A stretch of DNA of 10,748 nucleotides, from positions 1 to 10,748 of the forward strand of contig JAQNCU010000069.1 in NCBI GenBank assembly GCA_029077775.1, written 5' to 3'. This DNA comes from Acidocella sp. (GTDB taxonomy: Bacteria > Pseudomonadota > Alphaproteobacteria > Acetobacterales > Acetobacteraceae). Below, in pieces: positions 1 through 6,275 of this stretch. The translations under genes and the position numbers were made by a program. Each line of letters begins with the position of its first letter. Position 1 is the stretch's first letter. A model generated the notes under the pieces. The model saw only the letters and a program-made list of their open reading frames with translations. It was not told the DNA's origin and searched no databases.

Positions 1-590
1 GCGATGGCATCGCCCATCGCCATCCCCGGCGCCTTGCCAAACCGTGCGGCGATCTGGTCGGCCCGGTTCAGCGCGGTATCCACCGCCGCCATGGTGCCCG
101 TGAGATCGGCGCTCTCATCGCGCAGCCAGGCCCGCATACCCAAAGCCCACACCACCAACAGGCCTTGGGCGGCGAGTGCGCCGGAAATACCGCCAGCTTG
201 CGCGCCAGATGCCTCCAGCAGCCACCCCATGGAGGCGAGGTTGGCCCGCGCCAGCAGCACCGCCAAAGCCGGATCACGCGGCAGATACTTCAGCAACGCC
301 ACAACCCCGGCCCGATGGCGCTGCAAATAGTCAAAGCGCCGCATCATTGTATCAAACAGCCTGTCGCGCACCGGCCCTTCATCCAGCGCCCCCGCCAGCG
401 CGTGGCGGTCAGCCAGCTCCCCGAATTTGCGCAAAATGCCGCCAGGCAAGGTAAACCGCGCCCTTGCCATGCCCAGATCCAACCCCGCGCGCTTTGCCGC
501 ACGGGCGGGCGTCACCCTGGCCCAGCCTTCATCCCCACCCAAAGCAAAGGCGGCTTCGATTAAAATCGCGTCAAAATCCGATTCATCCAT
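1..590 (-). CDS. TetR/COQ9-like helical protein (partial, C-terminus off left edge)
   Basis: The minus-strand frame is open from an ATG at 590 to the window edge (196 codons, no stop), so the 3' end is missing. The N-terminus (MDESDFDAILIEAAFALG) is followed by a helix-turn-helix-like stretch, GWARVTPARAAKRAGL, then an aromatic/glycine turn and a helix ending in ADRHAL. This is the usual spacing of a TetR N-terminal domain. The second half (DRLFDTMMRRFDYLQRHRAG, later MRAWLRDESADLTGTM) follows the pattern of COQ9-type proteins, which share the TetR fold but bind lipid in ubiquinone synthesis. I cannot decide between a DNA-binding regulator and a COQ9-like protein. It lies 42 bases downstream of the gamma carbonic anhydrase gene in the same direction and is probably co-transcribed. 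No clear Shine-Dalgarno precedes the ATG. The reading frame is strongly supported; the function is not. Confidence 0.75.
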   Translation of the reverse strand, partial: MDESDFDAILIEAAFALGGDEGWARVTPARAAKRAGLDLGMARARFTLPGGILRKFGELADRHALAGALDEGPVRDRLFDTMMRRFDYLQRHRAGVVALLKYLPRDPALAVLLARANLASMGWLLEASGAQAGGISGALAAQGLLVVWALGMRAWLRDESADLTGTMAAVDTALNRADQIAARFGKAPGMAMGDAI

Positions 591-632
591 CGTTTGAATG
601 TATGACCGGTACGCGAAACTGCCAATGGCTTT

Positions 633-1190
633 TCAGCTTTCCGTCAGGCCTGCGCGGTACCGGTTCGACAGGCCGACATAATGCGGCACTGTCTGGTCCC
701 AGGCGGCGCGCTCCGCATCGCTCATCATGCGCACCAGCCGTGCGGGGCTACCTGTCCATAATTCCTGCGCCCCGATGCGTTTGCCCGGTGCCAGCAACCC
801 GCGCGCGCCCAAAAGCCCCGCCTCCTCGACCACCGCGCCATCGAGCACGGTTGCCCCCATGCCGATAAAGGCGCGGCGGCGCAGCTTGCACGCATGGATG
901 ATCGCGGCATGGCCGATGGTTACATCCTCGCCGATATCGGTAAAATTCTCGCCGTGATCCACATGGATGATGGTGCCATCCTGGATGTTCGAACGCGCGC
1001 CGATAATGATCGGGTTGGTGTCGGCGCGCAGCACGCAGTTGAACCAGATATTCGCCCCCGGCCCCACGCGCACATCGCCGATCAACACGGCGGTCGGCGC
1101 GATCCACGCGGTCGGGTCGATGGTAGGCCCGACGCCGTTCAAGGCGTACAACATTCCGGCGGGTTTTTGGGCGATGTTCGTATCGGGCAT
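633..1190 (-). CDS. Gamma carbonic anhydrase family protein (left-handed beta-helix)
   Basis: A 185-residue protein of the gamma-CA/PaaY/YrdA group: a trimeric left-handed beta-helix of hexapeptide repeats that in active members hydrates CO2 at an inter-subunit metal site. Hexapeptide-type repeats run from about residue 25 to 140 (TAWIAPTAVLIGDVRVG, SNIQDGTIIHVD, GHAAIIHACKL, GARGLLAPGKRIG). The three metal-ligand histidines are in place: H76 in TIIH, H94 in IGH and H99 in IIH. The conserved RAD (55-57) and NIQDG (68-72) are also present. The frame is open further upstream to 1313, but that part is antisense-like sequence inside argC. The ATG at 1190 is chosen because it follows the argC stop by one base and has an AAGGAAA ribosome site 8 bases upstream, so translation is probably coupled to argC. 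Many family members have no measurable anhydrase activity, so the substrate is uncertain. Confidence 0.93.
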   Translation of the reverse strand: MPDTNIAQKPAGMLYALNGVGPTIDPTAWIAPTAVLIGDVRVGPGANIWFNCVLRADTNPIIIGARSNIQDGTIIHVDHGENFTDIGEDVTIGHAAIIHACKLRRRAFIGMGATVLDGAVVEEAGLLGARGLLAPGKRIGAQELWTGSPARLVRMMSDAERAAWDQTVPHYVGLSNRYRAGLTES

Positions 1191-1191
1191 G

Positions 1192-2100
1192 TCAGGGGTT
1201 TCCTTCCAGCATAAGGATAAGATTCTGCACCGCAGCACCCGAGGCACCCTTGCCGAGATTATCCAGCCGGGCAACCAGCAGCGCATGCTCATACTGCCCG
1301 TTGGCGCAAACAAAGATTTCCATCTGGTCAGTGCGGTTCAGGTGCTCAGCCTCCAGCGTCCCGGCATAAACGCCAGGATGCGCGATGATATTGGCGCTGT
1401 CGCGGTAACGCTCGTCATAGGCCTCGGCAATTTCATACCCGGACGGCGCGCCCGGCAAACGGTCCAGAAACAGGGGGATGCAGACCAGCATGCCTTGCGC
1501 GAAATGCCCGACCGCGGGCGTGAAAATCGGCCGGCGCGTAAGGCCCGACACCGCCATGATCTCCGGCACATGTTTATGCCCAAGGCTCAGGGCATAAAGC
1601 TCGAAGGCAGGCCCGCCCTCGGCATCATGCGCCGCGATCATCGCCTTACCGCCACCCGAATAACCCGAGACCGCATTGATGGTGATGTCATGATCGGCTG
1701 GCAGCATCCCGGCATCGATCAACGGGCGCAGCAGGGCAATGGCGCCGGAGGCATAGCAGCCAGGGTTGGCCACCAGCCGCGCTTTGGCGATTTTCCGGGG
1801 CTGCGCGCGGGTCAATTCCGGCAGGCCATAGACCCAGCCAGGGCTGGTCCGGTGCGCGGTGCTGGCATCAATAATCCGCGCCTCCGGCGGTGCCATCGCC
1901 ACGGCCTGCCGTGCCGCGTCATCGGGCAGGCATAATATCGTAACATCGGCGCACGCCATCGCCTCCACCCGCGCGGCCTCATCCTTGCGATGCGCAACCG
2001 CGAGGCTGATCAGCTCGACCCCCGGCTGGGCGCGCAGCCGCTCAGCGATACCAAGCCCAGTGGTGCCCGCCTCACCGTCTATGAATATACGCGACCCCAT
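1192..2100 (-). CDS. argC: N-acetyl-gamma-glutamyl-phosphate reductase, type 2
   Basis: A cytosolic enzyme of arginine biosynthesis that reduces N-acetylglutamyl phosphate to N-acetylglutamate semialdehyde with NADPH. The 302-residue length fits the shorter type-2 ArgC family. The N-terminus has a nucleotide-binding loop, GEAGTTGLGI (9-18). VANPGCYASG (110-119) holds the catalytic cysteine C115, followed by SGYSGGGK and the LGHKHVPEI segment typical of the C-terminal domain. The ATG at 2100 is preceded by a modest AGAGAG site 4 bases upstream. The gene is first in a leftward cluster with the gamma carbonic anhydrase (one base apart) and the TetR/COQ9-like gene, and diverges from secB. Its partner argH lies 1.2 kb away but in a separate unit on the other strand, so arginine genes are dispersed here rather than in one operon. 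Confidence 0.97.
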   Translation of the reverse strand: MGSRIFIDGEAGTTGLGIAERLRAQPGVELISLAVAHRKDEAARVEAMACADVTILCLPDDAARQAVAMAPPEARIIDASTAHRTSPGWVYGLPELTRAQPRKIAKARLVANPGCYASGAIALLRPLIDAGMLPADHDITINAVSGYSGGGKAMIAAHDAEGGPAFELYALSLGHKHVPEIMAVSGLTRRPIFTPAVGHFAQGMLVCIPLFLDRLPGAPSGYEIAEAYDERYRDSANIIAHPGVYAGTLEAEHLNRTDQMEIFVCANGQYEHALLVARLDNLGKGASGAAVQNLILMLEGNP

Positions 2101-2171
2101 ATATCTCTCTTACCACGGCCATGTTGCCGTGCTAGGCGGGCCGGACATACCGTTTAACAGGAAATTTCAGA
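2101..2171. promoter_or_regulatory. argC/secB divergent intergenic region with a 6-bp hairpin
   Basis: These 71 bases must hold at least part of both divergent promoters. A perfect inverted repeat, CACGGC (2114-2119) / GCCGTG (2126-2131), is separated by six bases and falls in the likely argC leader. For secB, TTGCCG at 2124-2129 could be a -35 element, with TACCGT at 2148 as a weak -10, although that leaves almost no leader before the AGGAAA ribosome site (2159-2164). No strong argC promoter is visible. The hairpin is seen directly; its role is unknown. Confidence 0.4.
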
Positions 2172-2678
2172 ATGTCAGACACCGCCGCCCCGGTTCAGCC
2201 GCCGCTCATCCTCAACATCCAATACACCAAGGATCTGTCGTTCGAGGTGCCGAACGCACCCGCCATCTACACGATTTTGCGGTCCGCCCCGGCGGTCAAC
2301 ATCAATCTGGATGTGCAGGTGCGCCGCATCCAGGAAGACCAGACCGTGTTTGAGGTGACGCTGGCGGCGCGGGCGGAGGCGACGATGCCCGCCGCCACCG
2401 CCAATGGCGGGGTTGAGGAAAAACCGATGGTCGTTTTCATCGCGGATATCGCTTATGCCGGTATTTTTACGCTGACCGGCGTGCCCGAGGACCAGCAGGA
2501 GCCGGTTTTGCTGGTCGAATGTCCGCGTCTGCTGTTTCCTTTCGCGCGCAACATTCTGGCCGATGTCACCCGCGATGGCGGGTTCCCGCCGGTCATGCTG
2601 GGGCCGATCGACTTTGTCGGCCTCTGGCACGCCCGCCGCGCCCAGGCCGCCGCCGCCGGGCCCGCCGCCCACGCTTAA
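2172..2678 (+). CDS. secB: Protein-export chaperone SecB
   Basis: A cytosolic homotetrameric chaperone that holds precursor proteins unfolded and hands them to SecA for Sec-dependent export. The 168 residues are within the usual SecB range. Recognisable segments are QYTKDLSFEVPNAP near residue 17, the hydrophobic strand region IADIAYAGIFTLTG (about 90-103), the highly conserved LVECPRLLFPFARNI (about 114-128), and DGGFPPVMLGPIDF just after it. The last dozen residues are alanine-rich and low in complexity. The ATG at 2172 has an AGGAAA ribosome site with 7-base spacing. The gene appears to stand alone, divergent from argC and convergent with the TlpA-like gene. Identification is secure. Confidence 0.97.
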   Translation: MSDTAAPVQPPLILNIQYTKDLSFEVPNAPAIYTILRSAPAVNINLDVQVRRIQEDQTVFEVTLAARAEATMPAATANGGVEEKPMVVFIADIAYAGIFTLTGVPEDQQEPVLLVECPRLLFPFARNILADVTRDGGFPPVMLGPIDFVGLWHARRAQAAAAGPAAHA

Positions 2679-2690
2679 TCGGGATCTTAA

Positions 2691-2710
2691 GTTTGGCGCG
2701 CGGGCTAAAC
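2691..2710. terminator. Possible bidirectional terminator hairpin between secB and the TlpA-like gene
   Basis: GTTTGGC (2691-2697) can pair with GCTAAAC (2704-2710) across a six-base GC-rich loop, giving a 7-bp stem with one G-T wobble. It sits 13 bases after the secB stop and overlaps the stop codon of the convergent TlpA-like gene. No T-tract follows on either strand, so intrinsic termination is only weakly supported. Confidence 0.35.
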
Positions 2711-3334
2711 CGGCGTAAACCTGGCCTCGCGCCCAGGTGCTGACGCGGACCCCAAGGCTTCAAGATAGGCGATGGTCCGGGGCGTGTTCCAATCCGCCGC
2801 CCCGTCCATGGTCGCCACCATCTTGCCCGCCGCGTTGATGATAATGCTGTACGGGATCGCGTTGGTGCCGAGCACGCCCATATTATTGCCGTTCGGGTCC
2901 AGCAGCACGGGCAGGCTGCGAATGTGATGGCTGGCAAAAAACGGCCGGACATCGGCGGCACCGCCAATATCGATGGAAATTGGTAATATGAGCACACCAT
3001 GTGGCCGCAGGATCGGGGCAATCGCCGCGAAACTCGGCAACTCCTCTACGCAGGGGCCGCACCATGTGGCCCAGAGATTAACCACCAGCGCCTGGCCGCG
3101 ATAATCCGCGAGCGTGAGCCGCTTACCCGCCGGGTTATGGAACACAACCGGCGGTGCCGCCTGCGGCATGATCTGCGTCAACGCGTCGGCGGCGTCCGGC
3201 AGACCTTCTATAGCCGGTTGCGCGACCGCGAATTTGCCCCAGCCTGCGCCTGCGGCTAAGCCTGCGAAAGCGGCGATGATGGATCGTCTGGTGGGTTGAG
3301 GGCGCGCGATTTTGAGCGGAACGGGCAAAAACAC
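2705..3334 (-). CDS. TlpA-like periplasmic thioredoxin-fold protein
   Basis: A predicted exported thiol-disulfide oxidoreductase of the TlpA/ResA type (209 residues with the start chosen here). The N-terminus has a twin-arginine stretch, PTRRSII (14-20), then a hydrophobic, alanine/glycine-rich segment and an AVAQP cleavage-like region near 36-40. This suggests export, possibly by Tat, or an N-terminal anchor. The thioredoxin domain begins around residue 58. The redox motif is WCGPC (91-95) in NLWATWCGPCVEELPSF, and a cis-proline-like position is P161 in NAIPYSI. The start is taken as GTG at 3334, because GGAG lies 8 bases upstream (3346-3343) and no ATG exists between it and the domain. The frame continues further upstream, but only as antisense to argH. 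The first 23 bases overlap the 5' end of divergent argH. The partner is unknown; cytochrome c maturation or periplasmic protein reduction are typical family roles. Confidence 0.88.
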   Translation of the reverse strand: MFLPVPLKIARPQPTRRSIIAAFAGLAAGAGWGKFAVAQPAIEGLPDAADALTQIMPQAAPPVVFHNPAGKRLTLADYRGQALVVNLWATWCGPCVEELPSFAAIAPILRPHGVLILPISIDIGGAADVRPFFASHHIRSLPVLLDPNGNNMGVLGTNAIPYSIIINAAGKMVATMDGAADWNTPRTIAYLEALGSASAPGREARFTPV

Positions 3335-4727
3335 GAACAAATCTCCGGTTGGGCAGCTGCAATGGGGCGGGCGTTTCGGCGCCGGCCCCGCTGCGGTGAT
3401 GCAGGCTATAAATGTCTCGATCGGCTTCGATGCCAAGTTGTGGGCACAGGATATCCTTGCGAGCAAGGCCCATGCCGCCATGCTGGGCGCGCAAGGGATC
3501 ATCGCCACGGCGGATGCGGCGGCCATCGAGGCTGGGCTGACCGCCATCGGCGATGAGATCGCGGCCGGGACTTTCAGCTTTTCTGACGCGCTGGAGGACA
3601 TCCACACCAATATCGAGGCTGGGCTGACGGCCCGGATCGGCGATGCCGCTCGCCGCCTGCACACCGCGCGCAGCCGCAACGACCAGGTGGCGACCGATTT
3701 CCGGCTTTATGTGCGCGGCGCGATCGACGATGTGCTGGCGCAAATCCATGATCTGATGCGCGCTTTGGCGGGCCGCGCCGCCGAGCATGCCGCCAGCGTG
3801 ATGCCGGGCTTTACACATTTGCAAACCGCCCAGCCTGTCACCTTTGGCCACCATCTGCTGGCCTATGTCGAGATGCTCGCCCGCGATGCCGGCAGGCTGC
3901 GCGATGCGCGGGCCCGCTTAAATGAGTGCCCGCTGGGGGCGGCGGCACTTGCGGGCACTTCGTTCCCGATTGATCGCTACATGACAGCACAGGCGCTGGC
4001 CTTCGACCGGCCCACCGCGAACTCCCTCGATTCCGTTTCCGACCGGGATTTCGCGCTCGAATATCTCGCCGCACTGTCCATCCTCGCGATGCATCTCTCT
4101 CGCCTGTCTGAGGAGATCGTCATATGGTGTTCCGCTCCATACCGGCTGATCAGCCTCTCGGACGCGTTCACCACGGGCTCCTCGATCATGCCGCAAAAGC
4201 GCAACCCGGATGCGGCCGAACTGACCCGCGCCAAAACCGGCCGGATTTTCGGTGGCCTGATTGGGCTGCTGACCGTTATGAAGGGATTGCCGATGGCCTA
4301 TGCCAAGGACATGCAGGAGGATAAAGAGCCCGTGTTCGACGCCACCGACGCGATCACGCTCTGCCTCGCGGCGACCAGCGGGATGGTGCGGGACATGACC
4401 GTCGATACCGCGCGCATGGCGGCTTTGGCGGGTGCGGGCTTTTCCACCGCCACCGATTTGGCTGATTGGCTGGTACGGGTATTGGGCCTGCCGTTCCGTG
4501 ACGCGCACCACATCACCGGGCGGATCGTCGCGATGGCGGAACAAAAGCAAATGGATCTACCGGATCTAAAGTTGCAAGACATGCAGTTTATCGAGCCACG
4601 CATCACGCAGGATGTGTTCGCCGTGCTCAGCGTGGCGGCCTCGGTTGCCTCACGCACCAGCCATGGCGGCACTGCGCCCGCGCTGGTGGCCGCCCAGGCG
4701 GCCAAATGGCTGGAGGCGCTGGCATGA
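3312..4727 (+). CDS. argH: Argininosuccinate lyase
   Basis: A cytosolic homotetrameric enzyme of the fumarase/aspartase superfamily that splits argininosuccinate into arginine and fumarate, the last step of arginine synthesis. At 471 residues it is full length. Landmarks are WGGRF (18-22), HTARSRNDQ (117-125), GFTHLQTAQP (166-175) with the conserved histidine H169, and the superfamily signature GSSIMPQKRNPD (289-300) with the catalytic serine loop. The start is a TTG at 3312 with GAGGG 9 bases upstream (3298-3302). An in-frame TGA at 3297-3299 rules out a longer protein and no ATG or GTG precedes WGGRF, so a non-ATG start is almost forced. The gene heads an operon with the LptM-like lipoprotein gene (four-base overlap) and lysA. 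Its 5' end overlaps the divergent TlpA-like gene. Confidence 0.97.
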   Translation: MSGTGKNTNKSPVGQLQWGGRFGAGPAAVMQAINVSIGFDAKLWAQDILASKAHAAMLGAQGIIATADAAAIEAGLTAIGDEIAAGTFSFSDALEDIHTNIEAGLTARIGDAARRLHTARSRNDQVATDFRLYVRGAIDDVLAQIHDLMRALAGRAAEHAASVMPGFTHLQTAQPVTFGHHLLAYVEMLARDAGRLRDARARLNECPLGAAALAGTSFPIDRYMTAQALAFDRPTANSLDSVSDRDFALEYLAALSILAMHLSRLSEEIVIWCSAPYRLISLSDAFTTGSSIMPQKRNPDAAELTRAKTGRIFGGLIGLLTVMKGLPMAYAKDMQEDKEPVFDATDAITLCLAATSGMVRDMTVDTARMAALAGAGFSTATDLADWLVRVLGLPFRDAHHITGRIVAMAEQKQMDLPDLKLQDMQFIEPRITQDVFAVLSVAASVASRTSHGGTAPALVAAQAAKWLEALA

Positions 4728-4849
4728 AACTCATCGTGATGGTTTTGGTTCTATGCCTTTCCCTGACCGCTTGCGGCCGGCGGGGCAGCCCGACACCGCC
4801 GGGACCGGCATCATCGATCACCTATCCACAAACCTATCCCGCCCCCTGA
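4724..4849 (+). CDS. lptM: LptM-like small outer-membrane lipoprotein
   Basis: A 41-residue protein starting MKLIVMVLVL, with a hydrophobic signal segment and a lipobox LTAC (14-17), so that C17 would be the lipidated first residue after LspA cleavage. The mature part starts CGRRGSPTPPG, the short motif of the LptM (formerly YifL) family, and ends in a proline/tyrosine-rich tail. In E. coli LptM assists assembly of the LptD/LptE lipopolysaccharide translocon. The start is well supported: GGAGG (4712-4716) lies 7 bases upstream, and the ATG overlaps the argH stop as ATGA, implying translational coupling. lysA follows one base after the stop. A place just upstream of lysA is, as I recall, common for this family in proteobacteria. 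The small size makes it easy to miss. The lipoprotein call is strong; the LptM role is by homology. Confidence 0.88.
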   Translation: MKLIVMVLVLCLSLTACGRRGSPTPPGPASSITYPQTYPAP

Positions 4850-4850
4850 T

Positions 4851-6173
4851 ATGGACGCCATGACCAACACCGGCGATGCCGCGTCTCTGGCTGATCTGAT
4901 GGCCGCGCGGCATGCGTTCAAAATGCACGCGCAAGACGGGCTGTGTTTTGAGGATGTGCCGTTGCACGCCATCGCCGATGCGCACGGCACGCCAACCTGG
5001 GTCTATGGGGCGGGCAGCATGGCGGCGCAATACAGCGCCCTGATGGCGGCCTTCCGCGCGGCGAATGTGTCGGCCCATGTGCATTACGCGGTCAAAGCCA
5101 ATGACCATCTGGCGGTGCTCGATATATTTCGCCAGCTCGGCGCGGGGGCCGATGTGGTGAGCGGCGGGGAGCTGGCGCGCGCCCGCCATGCCGGGATCGC
5201 GGCGGCGGATATTGTGTTCTCCGGCGTCGGCAAATCCGCCACTGAAATCGGCACTGCGCTGGCCGAGGGCGTCGGCCAGATCAATGTGGAGAGTGCCGAG
5301 GAGCTGGTCATGATCTCAGGCATAGCCAGCGCCATGGGCACCGTGGCTCCGGTCGCGCTGCGGATGAACCCGGATGTCGATGCGGGCACGCATGAGAAAA
5401 TCACCACCGGCGTCGCGGGTAATAAATTCGGGCTGGCGCAGGCGGATATCCCAGGCTTGTACGCGCGCGCGCGTCTGCTGCCAGGGGTGCGCCCTGTCGG
5501 AATCGCGCTGCATATCGGCAGCCAGATTCTCTCCACAGCCCCTTACCGGGCGGCCTATGCCAAGGCCACGGCCATGGTTATCGCATTGCGCGCGGCGGGC
5601 GAGAGCGTTGCCGTGCTCGACCTCGGCGGTGGGCTCGGCATCGGCTATGGCGATGAACCGGGATTGTCACTGAGCGCCTTCGCGCAAACCATAAACCACG
5701 CCACCAGCGGGCTCGGCGTTAAATTGCTGGTAGAACCCGGCCGCTATCTGGTCGGCGCGGCGGGTTTGCTTCTGGCCTCGGTGATCCTGCAGAAGCACGA
5801 CCAGGGCAAACGCTTTGTGGTTCTGGATGCGGCGATGAACGACCTCATCCGGCCCGCATTGTACGAGGCCTGGCACGGGATCATGCCGCTCTCGCCGGTC
5901 GATTACCGGGCTGGTTTATCCCCCGCCGATGTGGTCGGCCCGGTCTGTGAGAGCGCGGATAGGTTCGCCGCCGACCGGCTCTTGCCCGCGCTGGTGCCAG
6001 GGGCGCGCGTCGCGATCCTGGATGCCGGGGCCTATGGCGCGGTTATGAGCAGCCATTACAACGCCAGGCCGCGCGGCGCCGCCATCATGATCTCGGGCGG
6101 GCGGTTTCACCTGATCACCCCGCGCCAGGACATCGCCGCTTTATGGGCGGATGAGCAGCGTCTCCCCGGTTAG
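4851..6173 (+). CDS. lysA: Diaminopimelate decarboxylase
   Basis: A PLP-dependent cytosolic enzyme of the alanine racemase/ornithine decarboxylase fold (fold type III) that converts meso-diaminopimelate to L-lysine. The 440 residues match the family. Visible motifs are the PLP lysine K82 in HYAVKAN, HIGSQI (221-226), the glycine-rich phosphate-binding loop LDLGGGLGIGYGDE (256-269), EPGRY (295-299), the active-site cysteine C366 in GPVCES from the partner subunit, and DAGAYG (391-396). The start at 4851 lies one base after the lptM stop with no clear ribosome site, so translation is probably coupled. An in-frame ATG at 4860 is an equally plausible start and would shorten the protein by three residues. 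It is co-transcribed with argH and the lipoprotein gene. Confidence 0.97.
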   Translation: MDAMTNTGDAASLADLMAARHAFKMHAQDGLCFEDVPLHAIADAHGTPTWVYGAGSMAAQYSALMAAFRAANVSAHVHYAVKANDHLAVLDIFRQLGAGADVVSGGELARARHAGIAAADIVFSGVGKSATEIGTALAEGVGQINVESAEELVMISGIASAMGTVAPVALRMNPDVDAGTHEKITTGVAGNKFGLAQADIPGLYARARLLPGVRPVGIALHIGSQILSTAPYRAAYAKATAMVIALRAAGESVAVLDLGGGLGIGYGDEPGLSLSAFAQTINHATSGLGVKLLVEPGRYLVGAAGLLLASVILQKHDQGKRFVVLDAAMNDLIRPALYEAWHGIMPLSPVDYRAGLSPADVVGPVCESADRFAADRLLPALVPGARVAILDAGAYGAVMSSHYNARPRGAAIMISGGRFHLITPRQDIAALWADEQRLPG

Positions 6174-6191
6174 AGACATATGATAAAAAGA

Positions 6192-6211
6192 TGAATCGCT
6201 CTCGCGATCCA
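6192..6211 (+). terminator. Hairpin downstream of lysA, possible weak terminator
   Basis: TGAATCGC can pair with GCGATCCA across a TCTC loop, giving seven pairs with one A-C mismatch. It lies 18 bases past the lysA stop and is followed by GCTTTGTG, a poor T-tract. It could reduce read-through into the DUF4175 gene. Its left half is also the left arm of a longer inverted repeat, so the two structures cannot coexist. Confidence 0.35.
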
Positions 6212-6214
6212 GCT

Positions 6215-6243
6215 TTGTGCCGGAATTCGCCGTCAACTATATG
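6215..6243 (+). promoter_or_regulatory. Candidate sigma-70-type promoter for the DUF4175 gene
   Basis: TTGTGC (6215-6220) and TATATG (6238-6243) are separated by 17 bases within an AT-richer gap of this GC-rich window. They match the consensus at three and four of six positions. A start near 6250 would give a leader of about 25 bases. The pair lies between the two arms of the 12-bp inverted repeat. This is inferred from spacing and base composition only. Confidence 0.4.
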
Positions 6244-6275
6244 AGTAGAGAGCGATTCAGACATAAAATAGAACT

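Larger units (their letters stand above)
6192..6259. repeat. Perfect 12-bp inverted repeat flanking the DUF4175 promoter region
   Basis: TGAATCGCTCTC at 6192-6203 and its exact reverse complement GAGAGCGATTCA at 6248-6259 are separated by 44 bases. Each arm carries a GANTC site (6193-6197 and 6254-6258), the recognition sequence of the alphaproteobacterial methyltransferase CcrM. The arms sit outside a plausible -35/-10 pair, with the right arm over the expected transcription start. The repeat is seen directly. Operator, attenuator or remnant of a small mobile element are all possible. Confidence 0.7.

Noticed and set aside
591..632. Short palindromes (GCCAATGGC, ACCGGT) between the gamma carbonic anhydrase and TetR/COQ9-like genes
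   Set aside because: The stems are 3-4 bp long and expected by chance. They do not form a convincing terminator or operator.
1191..1313. N-terminal extension of the gamma carbonic anhydrase frame up to 1313
   Set aside because: The extra 41 residues do not look like the family and lie wholly within the 3' part of argC. The ATG at 1190 has a good ribosome site and gives the normal family length.
967..1935. Long plus-strand open frame (322 codons) opposite argC and the gamma carbonic anhydrase gene
   Set aside because: It is antisense to two clearly identified genes, its translation is arginine/histidine/proline-rich with no recognisable domain, and GC-rich codon bias explains such open antisense frames.
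3335..3679. Upstream extension of the TlpA-like frame inside argH
   Set aside because: It is antisense to conserved argH codons, and a signal segment preceded by GTG with a GGAG site defines a better start at 3334.
3135..3854. Minus-strand open frame (239 codons) spanning the TlpA-like and argH starts
   Set aside because: It overlaps both real genes, and its translation is low in complexity and matches nothing I recognise.
3918..4550. Minus-strand open frame (210 codons) within argH
   Set aside because: It is a full antisense shadow of conserved argH motifs, including the GSSIMPQKRNPD region.
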